This document shows, piece by piece, positions 7,732-18,033 of a stretch of DNA of 33,561 nucleotides (positions are counted from its first letter, which is position 1; each line of letters begins with the position of its first letter). Source of the DNA: Victivallaceae bacterium. GTDB lineage: Bacteria > Verrucomicrobiota > Lentisphaeria > Victivallales > Victivallaceae. The position numbers and the translations under genes are program-made. The stretch spans positions 1-33,561 of the forward strand of contig JAKIUY010000048.1 in assembly GCA_021647315.1 (NCBI GenBank), given 5' to 3'. The notes under the pieces are model-generated. The model made no database searches. It had not been told where the DNA came from and worked only from the letters and a program-made list of their open reading frames with translations.

Positions 7732-8623
7732 CCAGTGAAATGATCGTTTCCAGTCGATGTTCGGCTCCGGAATGAATGGTTCTGGTATCGCTTTCAGCGT
7801 TGGTGGTTTCGACACAAAGCATTTGAGTGTATTCATTATCGCCGAAATCTGGCATTCTGGCCGCTTTGGCGCACCAGGGATTCCAGACGACTGTTGAGTT
7901 ACTGCCATTTTTCGCAATGCTGATTTTACGCTGTTGAGCATTGTCATGAATAATGACTTCAGCCGCGGTGTCAAGATAGACGTTATCGGTTTCGGCAGGG
8001 AAACAAATATCGCCATCCTGCACTTTATGATTATGGTCAACTGTATCAAGGTATGCACAGCCGGCAAGACCGGAAACTTTCACTTGCGAAATATCATTAA
8101 CGGCAAAATAATTATGCAGGGCAGCACCTGTTTCAAACGGTTGCGCATCACAATTGCGCATCATCAGTTCAACCCGCAGTTCAGCCCCGACAGTTACAGT
8201 CAGTTCAGCTTTAAAGGCAAAATTCCACATTTTTCGGGTTATTTTGCTGTCACTAAGTCCCAATACAATAATATGAGCTCCAGCAGCAGCAAGTTCAATA
8301 GATTCCAACTGCCATTCAGAAATCCTGGCAAAACCGTGTGACGGCAGGTTTGAATCGGTCGGATGCCCCCCGAACCATGGCCAGCAGATCGGAATACCGC
8401 CGCGAATCGGTTTATTGGGTTCAAACCAACTGGATCTGCTCATCCAGAGCAGGTCATCTTCGCCGACCGGCGTGTAACTCATGACGTGTGCACCGTGGAG
8501 TGCAACCTTCGCAGCGGCGAAGCGGTTAGCAATTTCAATGACCGGCATTTCACCGGTTCCGGTGATAAATTTGATGCCGTCAACACTAAAACGGTTATTT
8601 AATTCAGTTATATTATTATTCAT
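7727..8623 (-). CDS. yeaD: D-hexose-6-phosphate mutarotase (aldose 1-epimerase-like)
   Basis: A 298-aa cytosolic enzyme that interconverts alpha and beta anomers of glucose-6-phosphate and related hexose phosphates. The family marks are GAHVMSYTP near residue 40, WMSRSSWFEPNKPIRGGIPI then CWPWFGGHP (phosphate and substrate loop), ALHNYFAVNDI with the likely catalytic His, and LCVETTNAES with the likely catalytic Glu near the end. The ATG at 8623 is preceded by TTAGGAAAATATA, in which the Shine-Dalgarno comes from the end of repeat E2. The gene stands alone between a pseudopilin gene and pyrC. Its stop codon lies inside repeat F2b, so its last codons may have been altered by the repeat's arrival. 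The family is clear; the exact sugar phosphate is not. Confidence 0.9.
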   Translation of the reverse strand: MNNNITELNNRFSVDGIKFITGTGEMPVIEIANRFAAAKVALHGAHVMSYTPVGEDDLLWMSRSSWFEPNKPIRGGIPICWPWFGGHPTDSNLPSHGFARISEWQLESIELAAAGAHIIVLGLSDSKITRKMWNFAFKAELTVTVGAELRVELMMRNCDAQPFETGAALHNYFAVNDISQVKVSGLAGCAYLDTVDHNHKVQDGDICFPAETDNVYLDTAAEVIIHDNAQQRKISIAKNGSNSTVVWNPWCAKAARMPDFGDNEYTQMLCVETTNAESDTRTIHSGAEHRLETIISLV

Positions 8624-8630
8624 TATATTT

Positions 8631-8783
8631 TCCTAATCAGGTGGCACCTGAAAGCAGATGCCGCTTTAAACTCCCTGTCTGCGTACGTTCACACACAGGC
8701 AGGCGCTCTTGCGTCGCTACGGAAGCATGAAAAGCAACTTATGTCGAAAGTTTTGTACATGTTAGGCCCCAAGTGCCTAAAAT
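8631..8783 (+). repeat. E-family intergenic repeat, copy E2
   Basis: Begins TCCTAA, then the perfect palindrome TCAGGTGGCACCTGA (8637-8651) and GCAGATGCCGCTTTAAACTCC. It contains an extra insert around 8685-8710, then GCGTCGCTACGGAAGC, AAAGCAACTTATGTCGAAAG, and a terminal hairpin TTAGGC...GCCTAA (8762-8780). It shares the AAAAGCAACTT... half only with E3. The palindromic end faces the mutarotase start, whose Shine-Dalgarno AGGA is the complement of the TCCT at the element's edge. Confidence 0.85.
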
Positions 8784-8858
8784 TATTGGTGGAAGGAGTG
8801 GACAGGAAGTGAAAAGCCGGTCTGACGACCAGCACTCCCAGCCTCCAGTTTCCAGTTT

Positions 8859-10151
8859 CTACCCCACCAACGTTCCATCTCTGTAGATAAATTTACCATC
8901 GACTATGGTAGAAATTGCTTTACCTTTGACCTTTGTGCCATGGAATGGGCTGTTGGATGATTTGGAGAGGAATGTCTCTTTATCAACGGTGAATTCCAGT
9001 TCAGGATCGATAAGGGTAATATCAGCCGGTTTGCCCTCGGCCAGCGTTCCGGCATCAATATTAAGTACTTCAGCCGGGCCGGTGGTGAATTTGGCGATTA
9101 ATTCAGAGAGAGAAAGAATACCACTATGATAGAGTTCGGTAAAACAGACCGGTATGGCAGTCTCAAGACCGATAATACCACATGGCGCAAAGTCAAATTC
9201 TACCAGTTTAGCAGTTTCAGTATGTGGCGCGTGGTCGGTGGCAATAACCGTTATAGTGCCATCTTTCAGAGCAGTAAGCACCGCTTGACGGTCATCTGCG
9301 GAACGCAATGGCGGACTCATTTTAAAATTGGTATCAAATGTTTTAATCTTTTCGTCAGTTAATGCCAGGTGGTGCGGAGTTACTTCCGCGGTAATCCTGA
9401 GTTTGCGTTTTCTGGCATTACGAACCAGCTCAATACTTTCCAGGGTGCTGATGTGCTGAATATGTACTTTCCAGTCAGCCATGCGGGAAAAGATAATATC
9501 TCTGGCAACCATCATCTCTTCAGAGGCACTCATCACCCCTTTCATGCCGAGCAGCGCAGACCATTCGCCATGGTGCATTACGCCACCACAGGTAAGCTGT
9601 TCATCTTCACAATGGTCAAGAATGGGCAGATCAAAAGATTTGGCATATTGGATAACATGGAGCATCAGTTCATGGTTCTGGATACAGCGTCCATCATCTG
9701 AAAGAGCTACAACGCCGGAATTTTTCAGGCTGCCGACTGGCGCCATCTCTTCGCCCTTCAGTCCTTTACTCATACAACCGCAAGGCAGAACTTTTACTAC
9801 ACCATCAGTTCTGGCATGACGGCGAATATACTCGATTGTATCTGAACTGTCGGCTGGTGGATTAGTATTAGGCATTGAAACAATTGAGGTAAAACCGCCA
9901 GCCGCCGCCGCTCTGGTGCCGGTGGCAATGGTTTCAGCCGCAGTCTGTCCCGGTTGACGCAGGTGAACATGCATGTCAATCAGGCCTGGAGTAACAACTA
10001 AGCCCTTGACGTCGATAATTTCAGCACCCTGTAGTTTTTCCGGCGAACATATCATGCCGTCACAGACCCCGATGTCACCAACTCCGTCCACATTGCGCGA
10101 AGGGTCAACAACTCGTCCACCACGTAAAATATAATTTTTATTTTTAATCAT
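8859..10151 (-). CDS. pyrC: Dihydroorotase
   Basis: 430 aa from ATG 10151 (an upstream in-frame ATG at 10163 would add four residues). It closes N-carbamoyl-aspartate to dihydroorotate, the third step of UMP synthesis. Zinc ligands are visible in [14 protein letters not shown], and the C-terminal [11 protein letters not shown] holds the conserved Asp. PMPNTNP-type [14 protein letters not shown] binds substrate. Length and motifs fit the type I (Bacillus-like) class rather than the shorter E. coli class. Its ATG overlaps the pyrB TGA as ATGA, so translation is coupled to pyrB, which supports the 10151 start. It is the last gene of pyrR-pyrB-pyrC. Confidence 0.95.
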   Translation of the reverse strand: MIKNKNYILRGGRVVDPSRNVDGVGDIGVCDGMICSPEKLQGAEIIDVKGLVVTPGLIDMHVHLRQPGQTAAETIATGTRAAAAGGFTSIVSMPNTNPPADSSDTIEYIRRHARTDGVVKVLPCGCMSKGLKGEEMAPVGSLKNSGVVALSDDGRCIQNHELMLHVIQYAKSFDLPILDHCEDEQLTCGGVMHHGEWSALLGMKGVMSASEEMMVARDIIFSRMADWKVHIQHISTLESIELVRNARKRKLRITAEVTPHHLALTDEKIKTFDTNFKMSPPLRSADDRQAVLTALKDGTITVIATDHAPHTETAKLVEFDFAPCGIIGLETAIPVCFTELYHSGILSLSELIAKFTTGPAEVLNIDAGTLAEGKPADITLIDPELEFTVDKETFLSKSSNSPFHGTKVKGKAISTIVDGKFIYRDGTLVG

Positions 10152-11092
10152 TTTTCTAAACATCCTGCTACAAGGAACAAGACTGCCATTCTGACAGCCA
10201 GTCCGTTAGTTACCTGTTCTAAAATTACGGATTGCGGGCCATCGGCCAGCGAAGAATCTAGTTCAACACCCCGGTTAATCGGCCCCGGATGCATAATCAA
10301 TGCATCGGGGTTAAGATATTTTGCCGCATCAGCATTGAGGCCGAAGAAACGTGAATATTCACCGATACTGGGGAAAAAACCGCCGCGTTGCCGTTCATGC
10401 TGGATTCGCAGCAGATTAACCACATCAGCCCCTTCTAGTGCCGCTTCACGGTTATGGCATACTCTAACCCCGATTTTTTCAAATTCCCGTGGCACCAAAG
10501 TTGAAGGACCGGCAACCGTAACATTAGCCCCAAGCTTCAGCAGACCCCAGATGTTACTGCGGGCAACCCGACTGTGAACAATATCCCCGATAATTGAAAC
10601 GTTCAGCCCCTTAAGCGAGCCTTTCTTTTCACGAATGGTAAATATATCCAGCAGGGCTTGAGTAGGATGACTGTGAGCACCGTCACCGGCATTGAGAATG
10701 CCCGCACTGACATGTTTAGCGATAAAGCTTTGAGCCCCGGGGGCAGAATGACGCATAACAATCAGATCTGCCTGCAGAGCTTCAATATTGCGCACCGTAT
10801 CCAGCAAAGTTTCACCTTTCTTCAAACTGCTCGTGCTGGCCGATATATTGATAATATCGGCACTGAGTCGCTGTTCGGCGAGTTCGAAAGACATTCGGGT
10901 TCTAGTACTGGGTTCAATAAAAAAGTTGACTACGGTTTTACCCCGTAGCGCCGGAACTTTTTTAACATTGCGCTGCGATACTTTTTTAAACTCTTCCGCG
11001 GTATCGAGAATTATATTAATCTCTTCCGCAGTCAAGTCGTAAATGCTCAGCAGATCTTTTTTACTCCATTTCACATTTTTTGTAATACTCAT
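10148..11092 (-). CDS. pyrB: Aspartate carbamoyltransferase catalytic chain
   Basis: A 314-aa enzyme joining carbamoyl phosphate and aspartate, the committed step of pyrimidine synthesis. The carbamoyl-phosphate site [14 protein letters not shown] is followed by the mobile loop [22 protein letters not shown] and the RIQHERQ-type aspartate loop ([12 protein letters not shown]) confirm it is aspartate- rather than ornithine-specific. [11 protein letters not shown] is the usual end motif. No pyrI regulatory chain is nearby, which agrees with a PyrR-controlled Bacillus-like operon. It lies 54 bp after pyrR and overlaps pyrC by 4 bp. Confidence 0.96.
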   Translation of the reverse strand: MSITKNVKWSKKDLLSIYDLTAEEINIILDTAEEFKKVSQRNVKKVPALRGKTVVNFFIEPSTRTRMSFELAEQRLSADIINISASTSSLKKGETLLDTVRNIEALQADLIVMRHSAPGAQSFIAKHVSAGILNAGDGAHSHPTQALLDIFTIREKKGSLKGLNVSIIGDIVHSRVARSNIWGLLKLGANVTVAGPSTLVPREFEKIGVRVCHNREAALEGADVVNLLRIQHERQRGGFFPSIGEYSRFFGLNADAAKYLNPDALIMHPGPINRGVELDSSLADGPQSVILEQVTNGLAVRMAVLFLVAGCLEK

Positions 11093-11146
11093 ATATCAAT
11101 CACCAGTTTATTATGTTATTAATCGTTAACCGTCATCCGTCATCCG

Positions 11147-11725
11147 TTAAATAAGTGTTCCATCATTGGCAATCAGTCGGTTGCTCCATGCTGCTTTACA
11201 GATGGAATCTTCAGCCTCATCACCATTAAGTTCAACAATGATTTTTTCGTCATTTTCCACCCGCAACTCCATACCACAATAATCAGCAGTGATAGGGTAT
11301 TCCCGATTGCCGCGGTCAACCAGAGCCGCAAGTTTTATTTTCAGCGGGCGTCCATAATCATTCAACGCATCAAGGGCTGCCCGAATAGTTCGCCCGGATG
11401 AGAGCACATCATCAACCAGAATAACATTGCAATCATTAATATCGAAAGGAATCTCGGTTTCCCGGATAATCGGCAACATGCGCCTGATACCAATATCATC
11501 ACGGTACATGGTAATATCCAGCGTGCCTAACGGGGCTTGATGACCGCATTGCTGTTCAATTTCAATGATTAGCCGCTTAGCCAGCGATACTCCGTGAACT
11601 TGAATCCCGACCAAGACAAAATTATCTATTATACCCTGTTTGAAATCATTAACTATTGTGGCGGCAACCTTGGCGATTGCCGTTTTTACGTCACTGTCAG
11701 ATTTAAGAAGTTGTTTTTCTGTCAT
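11147..11725 (-). CDS. pyrR: PyrR: pyrimidine operon regulator / uracil phosphoribosyltransferase
   Basis: 192 aa with the phosphoribosyltransferase fold. The PRPP-binding loop is VILVDDVLSSGRTIRAALDA near residues 100-120. LVGIQVHGVSLAKRL and ITMYRDDI are PyrR family marks. In Firmicutes PyrR binds leader RNA of pyr operons in the presence of UMP and causes early termination; it also has weak uracil phosphoribosyltransferase activity. Here it heads pyrR-pyrB-pyrC. Its leader (11726 upward) has a hairpin, but I do not see the Bacillus PyrR-binding consensus. RNA-based control is therefore uncertain, and the protein may act mainly in uracil salvage. Confidence 0.93.
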   Translation of the reverse strand: MTEKQLLKSDSDVKTAIAKVAATIVNDFKQGIIDNFVLVGIQVHGVSLAKRLIIEIEQQCGHQAPLGTLDITMYRDDIGIRRMLPIIRETEIPFDINDCNVILVDDVLSSGRTIRAALDALNDYGRPLKIKLAALVDRGNREYPITADYCGMELRVENDEKIIVELNGDEAEDSICKAAWSNRLIANDGTLI

Positions 11726-13299
<1,574 letters not shown>

Positions 13300-13432
13300 T
13301 CAGGTGGCACCTGAAGGCAGATACCGCTTCAAACTCCACTCCTGCGTCGCTACCTGTCTACAACAGGCAGGCGGAAGCAGGAAAAGCAACTTATGTCGAA
13401 AGTTTTGTACATGTTAGGTGCCAAGCACCTAA
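13300..13432 (+). repeat. E-family intergenic repeat, copy E3
   Basis: The perfect palindrome TCAGGTGGCACCTGA (13300-13314) begins on the base after the purA stop. The body is GCAGATACCGCTTCAAACTCC, CTCCTGCGTCGCTAC, an insert, AAAAGCAACTTATGTCGAAAG, and a terminal hairpin TTAGGTGC-CAA-GCACCTAA (13414-13432; 8-bp stem, 3-nt loop). It matches E2 along its full length. No T-run follows the hairpin. Confidence 0.85.
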
Positions 13433-13463
13433 GGTCGGAACCCATATCCGCCCCTGCTCAATG

Positions 13464-13508
13464 TCACGCAAAGCGTGATTAATTCAATGCTTGTCCTGCT
13501 TTGCAGGA
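13464..13508. repeat. Pair of small palindromes, 30 bp apart
   Basis: TCACGC-AAA-GCGTGA (13464-13478) and TCCTGC-TTT-GCAGGA (13494-13508) are two 6-bp stems with 3-nt loops. Each is followed by ATT(AA)TTCAAT. The stems differ in sequence while the architecture and flank are the same. Confidence 0.6.
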
Positions 13509-13531
13509 TTCAATTCCCCATTTCCCCTAGA

Positions 13532-13621
13532 ACCGCAGGCGTCCCGCCTGCACTATAAAACCTGGGACCGCTGGCGTCCCGCCCGCACTATAAAACCTGG
13601 GACCGCTGGCGTCCCGCCCGC
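13532..13621 (+). repeat. G+C-rich tandem repeat, 35-bp period, about 2.6 copies
   Basis: Units start at 13532, 13567 and 13602 (the last is partial). Each unit is ACCGC(T/A)GGCGTCCCGCC(C/T)GC followed by ACTATAAAACCTGGG. The GGCGTCCCGCC core is nearly self-complementary. The second and third copies are identical over the shared part; the first differs at a few bases. The unit is unlike the surrounding A+T-rich DNA. Confidence 0.8.
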
Positions 13622-13693
13622 ATTTCCCATGACTCTATATGCTTTGGGTTGAAACTAAATTTTTATATTCGTCTAATTTACAGCATAAAAAAA

Positions 13694-13724
13694 TTGACAA
13701 ACTGCGTTTATACGGTATTATAAT
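13694..13724 (+). promoter_or_regulatory. Strong sigma70-type promoter of the second pseudopilin gene
   Basis: A consensus TTGACA at 13694-13699 is followed by TATTAT at 13716-13721 (16-nt spacer) overlapping a consensus TATAAT at 13719-13724 (19-nt spacer). Either pairing gives a start near 13730, right at the 10-bp tandem repeat. Confidence 0.65.
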
Positions 13725-13728
13725 TGAT

Positions 13729-13758
13729 ATCAACATTTATCAACATTTATCAACATTT
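13729..13758 (+). repeat. Three exact 10-bp tandem copies in a leader
   Basis: ATCAACATTT occurs three times without a gap (13729-13738, 13739-13748, 13749-13758), directly at and after the expected transcription start. Short exact repeats like this can change copy number by slippage and could bind a regulator in phase (about one helix turn each). Confidence 0.8.
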
Positions 13759-13810
13759 TTTGATTTAAATAAAAAAATATAAGAGCTATAAAATAGTGCA
13801 TGACCATAAC

Positions 13811-14542
13811 ATGAAAATTGCTAAAATTTTAAGATTTTTCACCCTCATAGAATTGCTGGTAGTAATAGCTATTATTGCGGTCATTGCAGCAATATTATTA
13901 CCTGCTCTGGGGCGGGCAAGAAAAATGGCCAGACGGACCAGCTGCCTTAATAACCTTAAGCAAATTGGGCTGTGCAGTATGATGTATGTGACCGACAATA
14001 ATGGTTGGACTGTCGGCAGTTATGATCCACGGCAACCGGGTGGGTTTGGTGCCATGTTGCTGGCCGAACTATACGGGCCCAAAGTAAAGAGTGGCAAACC
14101 TTCATCCTGGATCTGCACGGAAAGTGCTGCTTATGCTCCCAATAAATCTACTTTGATCTTTACCTATTGCCGTCTTGAGAATAGTTTCTCGCGCACCGTT
14201 AGCGGAGTTCCGCTGGGCTCATTTCCAGGCGACCCAGTGCCTGGTTACGGTGGCACCAACCGGATATATCCGGTAAAAATGCTCCGAAAGTCCAGTAATC
14301 ATGTGGCTCTGCTTGACAGTGGTTGGGATTTTAATAACCCCGGTCTATATCCGTACAGTCAGGCGCAGGCACCGCGTGATGGAACCCCGCTGCGTTTTAC
14401 CTGGCTGGAAGTTTTTGGTTTCTGGAAACATGCTGGTGAAACAACTTGCGTGCTGTTTTTCGATGGTCATGGTAAAGCACTAAAACGTAATGATCTCAGC
14501 CAGAAAATGCTGGACGACCCGTTGCCGCCTATGGTATATTGA
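13811..14542 (+). CDS. Type II secretion/pseudopilin-like protein, FTLIELLVV class (second)
   Basis: 243 aa from ATG 13811; a GTG at 13796 would add five residues. MKIAKILRF leads into [20 protein letters not shown], the prepilin-type helix. Position -1 is F, not [21 protein letters not shown] and [14 protein letters not shown] match the first pseudopilin in this window (6798) and the wider family. The tail [20 protein letters not shown] is close to the H-X9-DG ending. Upstream lie a strong promoter and a three-copy 10-bp repeat, so it may be expressed at a high or variable level. No clear Shine-Dalgarno is seen. Repeat E4 starts 19 bp after the stop. Cell-surface location is inferred from the family only. 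Confidence 0.87.
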   Translation: MKIAKILRFFTLIELLVVIAIIAVIAAILLPALGRARKMARRTSCLNNLKQIGLCSMMYVTDNNGWTVGSYDPRQPGGFGAMLLAELYGPKVKSGKPSSWICTESAAYAPNKSTLIFTYCRLENSFSRTVSGVPLGSFPGDPVPGYGGTNRIYPVKMLRKSSNHVALLDSGWDFNNPGLYPYSQAQAPRDGTPLRFTWLEVFGFWKHAGETTCVLFFDGHGKALKRNDLSQKMLDDPLPPMVY

Positions 14543-14558
14543 TGCACCAATTGAATAA

Positions 14559-14673
14559 TCCTAATCAGGTGGCACCTGAAGTCAAATACCTCTTCAAATT
14601 CCGCACCTGCGTCGCTACGGAAGCGGCAGTAAAACCTCAGCTGTTACTTCGTCTTTCGTTTCACTCAAGTAAC
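14559..14673 (+). repeat. E-family intergenic repeat, copy E4
   Basis: Starts TCCTAA and the perfect palindrome TCAGGTGGCACCTGA (14565-14579), then CTTCAAATTCCGCACCTGCGTCGCTACGGAAGC. Its distal half reads GTAAAACCTCAGCTGTTACTTCG and TTTCACTCAAGTAA, a half shared only with E5. It fills most of the gap between the pseudopilin stop and the MFS start. Confidence 0.85.
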
Positions 14674-14694
14674 CCCAAAATGACAGACTATTAA

Positions 14695-15975
14695 ATGAAC
14701 AATTCAGACCCTAAACGCAAACAGTGGATGCTTACAGCCATCGCTACTCAGACGATGGGGATGCATGGAGCTTTGGCTTTCAGGAATAGTCTGTTGTTAC
14801 TCTATATGCTTTCCATGGGGCTTACTCAAACTTTGGTCATAGCTTATCTCGCTATTTTGGGCATAGGTAATTTAGTAAGAATCCCGGTCGCTTATTTCTC
14901 CGATAGGTGGGGGAAAAAACGTTTTGGCTCCATCGGCAATATTTTAGGTGTAATTGGTTTTATAATTATCGCATGCGCTGGTTTTTCTGAAAATGTACAG
15001 GTATGCGAAATAGTTGTCCTTATTGGCATCCTCATTTTTTCATGTGGGGATGCCCTGTTCGGTGCCGCATGGTTCCCGATGTTAAGACCAATTGTGCCGA
15101 CCGAGATACGGGGGCGTTTTTTTGGAAAACTGCGCATTACCTGGCAGCTTGCCGGACTGGTGTTCTCGGGAATAGCAGCTTTAGCTTTGGGGGAGAAAGG
15201 CGGTGTAGCCGTCTATCAGGTAATAATGGGAGCGATTGCCCTGCTGCTTGCAGTGCGCAGTTTCTTTTACAGCCGGCTGCCTGAACTGGAAAAAGCTGAA
15301 CATGGCAAAAAAGAGCCTTTACTGTTTTTAACGGGGAAAATTTTGCGACAAAGTGGTTACGCCTCTTTTGCCGCCTATATTTTTCTGCTGATGATATTTA
15401 CTGCCAATACACCTAATATTTTTTCAATGGTAGAACGGGAAGTAATGAATCTGGCATCTGAAACCGTTGTCTGGCTGGCAAATGTCGGGCTTGTCGGAGC
15501 ATTAATAGGCTATTTTATTGGCGGACGCGCAGTAGATCGATTCAGCACAAAACCAGTTTTTCTTATCTGTCATTTCGGCTATGCAATGCTCTCGTTTCTG
15601 TTCCTGATGCGCGGATTTTCGCCAACCATTACTATGCCGTTGCTTGGAATATGTCATTTCGCTTTCGGATTTGTCTATGCTGCCAGCTCCATTGCTATCA
15701 CAACAGAAATTATTGCTTTGATGCCGAAGTTTAATCAGGCATTGGCAAATTCAATATTGACAACAATGCTTTTTCTGGGCATAGGATGTTCCAGTCTGCT
15801 GTGCGCTGGAATGCTCAAACTTGATTTCCTGAAAGTCAGTTGGAGGCTATGGGGATTTAATATGAGCAATTATGATGCCATGCTGTTGGGCAACTGTGTG
15901 ATGGTTACAATATTAATTACCGCTCTGGGACTTGTCCCGTCAGTCATTCGGAAAGCAGAAGATATGCCGAGGTAA
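14695..15975 (+). CDS. Major facilitator superfamily transporter
   Basis: A 426-aa inner-membrane protein with about 12 hydrophobic segments in two bundles of six. The loop after the second helix, FSDRWGKKRFGSIG (residues about 65-80), is a clear MFS motif A (D-R-x-G-K-K/R). A matching loop GGRAVDRFSTKP occurs after the helix that opens the second half (about 280-290), as expected for the internal duplication. TEIRGRFFGKLRI after the fourth helix is common in MFS proteins of this phylum. The substrate cannot be read from sequence: no transport-partner genes are adjacent, and ilvD is convergent. It follows repeat E4 and has no clear Shine-Dalgarno (GACAGACTATTAAATG). Confidence 0.85.
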   Translation: MNNSDPKRKQWMLTAIATQTMGMHGALAFRNSLLLLYMLSMGLTQTLVIAYLAILGIGNLVRIPVAYFSDRWGKKRFGSIGNILGVIGFIIIACAGFSENVQVCEIVVLIGILIFSCGDALFGAAWFPMLRPIVPTEIRGRFFGKLRITWQLAGLVFSGIAALALGEKGGVAVYQVIMGAIALLLAVRSFFYSRLPELEKAEHGKKEPLLFLTGKILRQSGYASFAAYIFLLMIFTANTPNIFSMVEREVMNLASETVVWLANVGLVGALIGYFIGGRAVDRFSTKPVFLICHFGYAMLSFLFLMRGFSPTITMPLLGICHFAFGFVYAASSIAITTEIIALMPKFNQALANSILTTMLFLGIGCSSLLCAGMLKLDFLKVSWRLWGFNMSNYDAMLLGNCVMVTILITALGLVPSVIRKAEDMPR

Positions 15976-15986
15976 CTCCTGTTTTG

Positions 15987-16111
15987 TTAAAGTAACCGGA
16001 TTTGCCGGAACCCAGTAGTGCCAGTGTCTCGATGAGACCGGCATTCTGAGCACCGGTGACGCTAATAAAACGTTATCTAGTCGCCGATACGACAGAGGTG
16101 TCCAGCACCTA
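15987..16111 (-). repeat. F3-family repeat, copy F3a
   Basis: Fills the gap between the convergent MFS and ilvD genes. On the minus strand it reads CACCTCTGTCGTATCGGCGA and CTAGATAACGTTTTATTAGCG, then ATGCCGG and CACTACTGG(G)TTCCGG. The 23-nt stretch GCGACTAGATAACGTTTTATTAG (complement of about 16063-16085) is identical in F3b at 31808-31922. F3a carries an extra small palindrome GTCTCGATGAGAC at about 16026-16038. Its end TCCAGCACCTAA resembles the terminal hairpin of E3. Confidence 0.75.
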
Positions 16112-16129
16112 AATTAATAGAATAGTTAT

Positions 16130-17800
16130 TTACGCTTCGAGGATTGCTCCGGTATCGGCGCTGGTGGCGAATTTGGCGTAACGTGCCAACCAGCCGGTGG
16201 TGATAGTCGGTTGGCGCGGCTGCCAGTTTTTGCGCCGTTCTGCCAGTACTTCATCGGCAACCTCCAATTCGATGCTGCGATTAGGAATATCAATCCTGAT
16301 CATATCTCCGGGTTCAACCAGACCGATCAGCCCGCCGGCTGCCGCTTCAGGACTGATATGGCCGATACAGGCACCACGGGTGCCGCCGCTGAAACGTCCA
16401 TCGGTGATCAAGGCAACTTTTTCGCCGAGCCCGCGCCCCATGATATAACTGGTAGGTGCGAGCATCTCCTGCATGCCGGGTCCACCTTTGGGACCTTCGT
16501 AGCGGATAACAACGACATCACCTGCTTTAACTTCATCACTCAGAATGCCTTCACAGGCATCTTCCTGATTTTCAAAGATAACTGCCGGACCGCGATGCAC
16601 CATCATTGGCGGAGCAACACCGGCGGTTTTTACAACACAGCCGTTTTCAGCCAGGTTGCCGAAGAGAATAGCGAGTCCGCCATCTTTGCTGTAGGCGTTA
16701 GCCACTGAATGGATGACGGTTTCATCAGGTGCCGGTGCTGCTGCGATATTTTCGCCGATAGTTTTACCGGTAACGGTCTTGCAACTGCTGTCGAAGATTT
16801 CTGAAACCTGACTGATCTCTTTCATGATGGCACTGATGCCGCCAGCATTCTGAACATCTTCCATGTGGAATTTGCTTGACGGTGAAACTTTGCAGATATT
16901 CGGTGTCTGGCGGCTGATTTGATCAAGTTTATTCAGATCCAGTTTTACTCCGGCTTCATGGGCAATCGCCAGCGTGTGCAGAACCGTTTTGGTACTGCCG
17001 CCCCATGCCATATCCAGAACCAGGGCGTTATGGAATGCCGCTTCAGTTGCCACGTCACGCGGTAGCGGACCTTCAGCTTTAGCCATTTCAACGACCCGCT
17101 TGGCGGCGGTTTCCCATAGATCTTCGCGTTCTTTTGAAATTGCCAAAATAGAGCCGTTGCCCGGCAGTCCGAGGCCAAGTGCTTCAGTCAGGCAGTTCAT
17201 GCTGTTAGCGGTAAACATACCGGAACATGATCCGGCACCCGGACATGATGAACATTCCAGTTTACCGAGTGTAGCTTCATCCATTTTTCCGACTTTAAGT
17301 TCACCTATACCCTCAAAAACGCTAATCAGATCCGAAGCTTCACCGTTATCTTTTTTGCCTGCCGCCATCGGACCGCCTGAAGCGAAAATTGTTGGGATAT
17401 TGAGGCGCATCGTTGCCATCAGCATGCCGGGGACAATTTTATCGCAGTTCGGGATGCAGATCATCGCGTCAAACGGATGAGCCCGGCCCATTGATTCAAC
17501 GGTATCGGCAATTAGTTCACGGCTGGGTAGAGAATATTTCATCCCCGCATGTCCCATGGCAATACCATCGCAGATTGCCATAGTATTAAATTCCCATGGG
17601 ATTCCACCTGCCTGACGGATTGCTTCGCAGATCAATTTACCTACTTCCTGAAGGTGACAATGACCGGGAACGATGTTAGTATAAGAGTTGCAAACTCCGA
17701 TAAAAGGTTTGCCGAAATCTTCAGATTTAATCCCGGTTGCCCGCATCAGGGAACGATGTGGAGCTCTTTCCGGACCGCTGGTTATTATTTCACTGCGCAT
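16130..17800 (-). CDS. ilvD: Dihydroxy-acid dehydratase
   Basis: A 556-aa iron-sulfur enzyme that removes water from 2,3-dihydroxy-isovalerate and 2,3-dihydroxy-3-methylvalerate in valine, isoleucine and leucine synthesis. [31 protein letters not shown] (C119) and [20 protein letters not shown] (C192) carry the conserved cluster residues. [14 protein letters not shown] and [17 protein letters not shown] are further family blocks near residues 435-490. The length is normal. The start ATG at 17800 has AAGGAAT as ribosome-binding site. It stands alone here; no ilvB, ilvC or leu genes are in the window. Confidence 0.96.
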   Translation of the reverse strand: MRSEIITSGPERAPHRSLMRATGIKSEDFGKPFIGVCNSYTNIVPGHCHLQEVGKLICEAIRQAGGIPWEFNTMAICDGIAMGHAGMKYSLPSRELIADTVESMGRAHPFDAMICIPNCDKIVPGMLMATMRLNIPTIFASGGPMAAGKKDNGEASDLISVFEGIGELKVGKMDEATLGKLECSSCPGAGSCSGMFTANSMNCLTEALGLGLPGNGSILAISKEREDLWETAAKRVVEMAKAEGPLPRDVATEAAFHNALVLDMAWGGSTKTVLHTLAIAHEAGVKLDLNKLDQISRQTPNICKVSPSSKFHMEDVQNAGGISAIMKEISQVSEIFDSSCKTVTGKTIGENIAAAPAPDETVIHSVANAYSKDGGLAILFGNLAENGCVVKTAGVAPPMMVHRGPAVIFENQEDACEGILSDEVKAGDVVVIRYEGPKGGPGMQEMLAPTSYIMGRGLGEKVALITDGRFSGGTRGACIGHISPEAAAGGLIGLVEPGDMIRIDIPNRSIELEVADEVLAERRKNWQPRQPTITTGWLARYAKFATSADTGAILEA

Positions 17801-18033
17801 TTTTTTATTCCTTTTTTATGTTTCTATTTCTCTAAACTGCTTGAATATCAGCCTATTTTGAATATATTGCATGTTTCGGTTTATTTTCGCATTCGCATGC
17901 GACAGATAAATTAATCGCATTATATGACAAAGCAAATAGACAAGTGCCGGTTTCCGGTTTTTATATAGTTTTTTGCCAGATAAACAGGTTCGGTAATTTT
18001 ACCGACACCGTAATAGAAAAGGTTAAAATAGTT
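17801..18033. other. Divergent ilvD / ffh control region
   Basis: A+T-rich spacer containing TCGCATGCGA (about 17892-17901), a perfect 10-bp palindrome with a further TCGCAT just before it. It may be an operator. GTG at 17944 opens a reading frame that runs into ffh, but those 30 extra codons do not look like SRP protein. Confidence 0.35.

Noticed and set aside
8239..8602. Plus-strand frames opposite the mutarotase
   Set aside because: They lie wholly within a well-supported gene and have no recognisable motif.
13414..13432. Terminal hairpin of E3 as the purA terminator
   Set aside because: The stem is good but no T-run follows on either strand.
13532..13621. Possible CRISPR array (regular G+C-rich repeats)
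   Set aside because: The units are contiguous 35-bp tandem copies with no unique spacers, and no cas genes are in the window.
17944..18033. N-terminal extension of Ffh from GTG 17944
   Set aside because: The 30 extra residues do not resemble SRP54, and MFDNLSDKL at 18034 is the standard family start.
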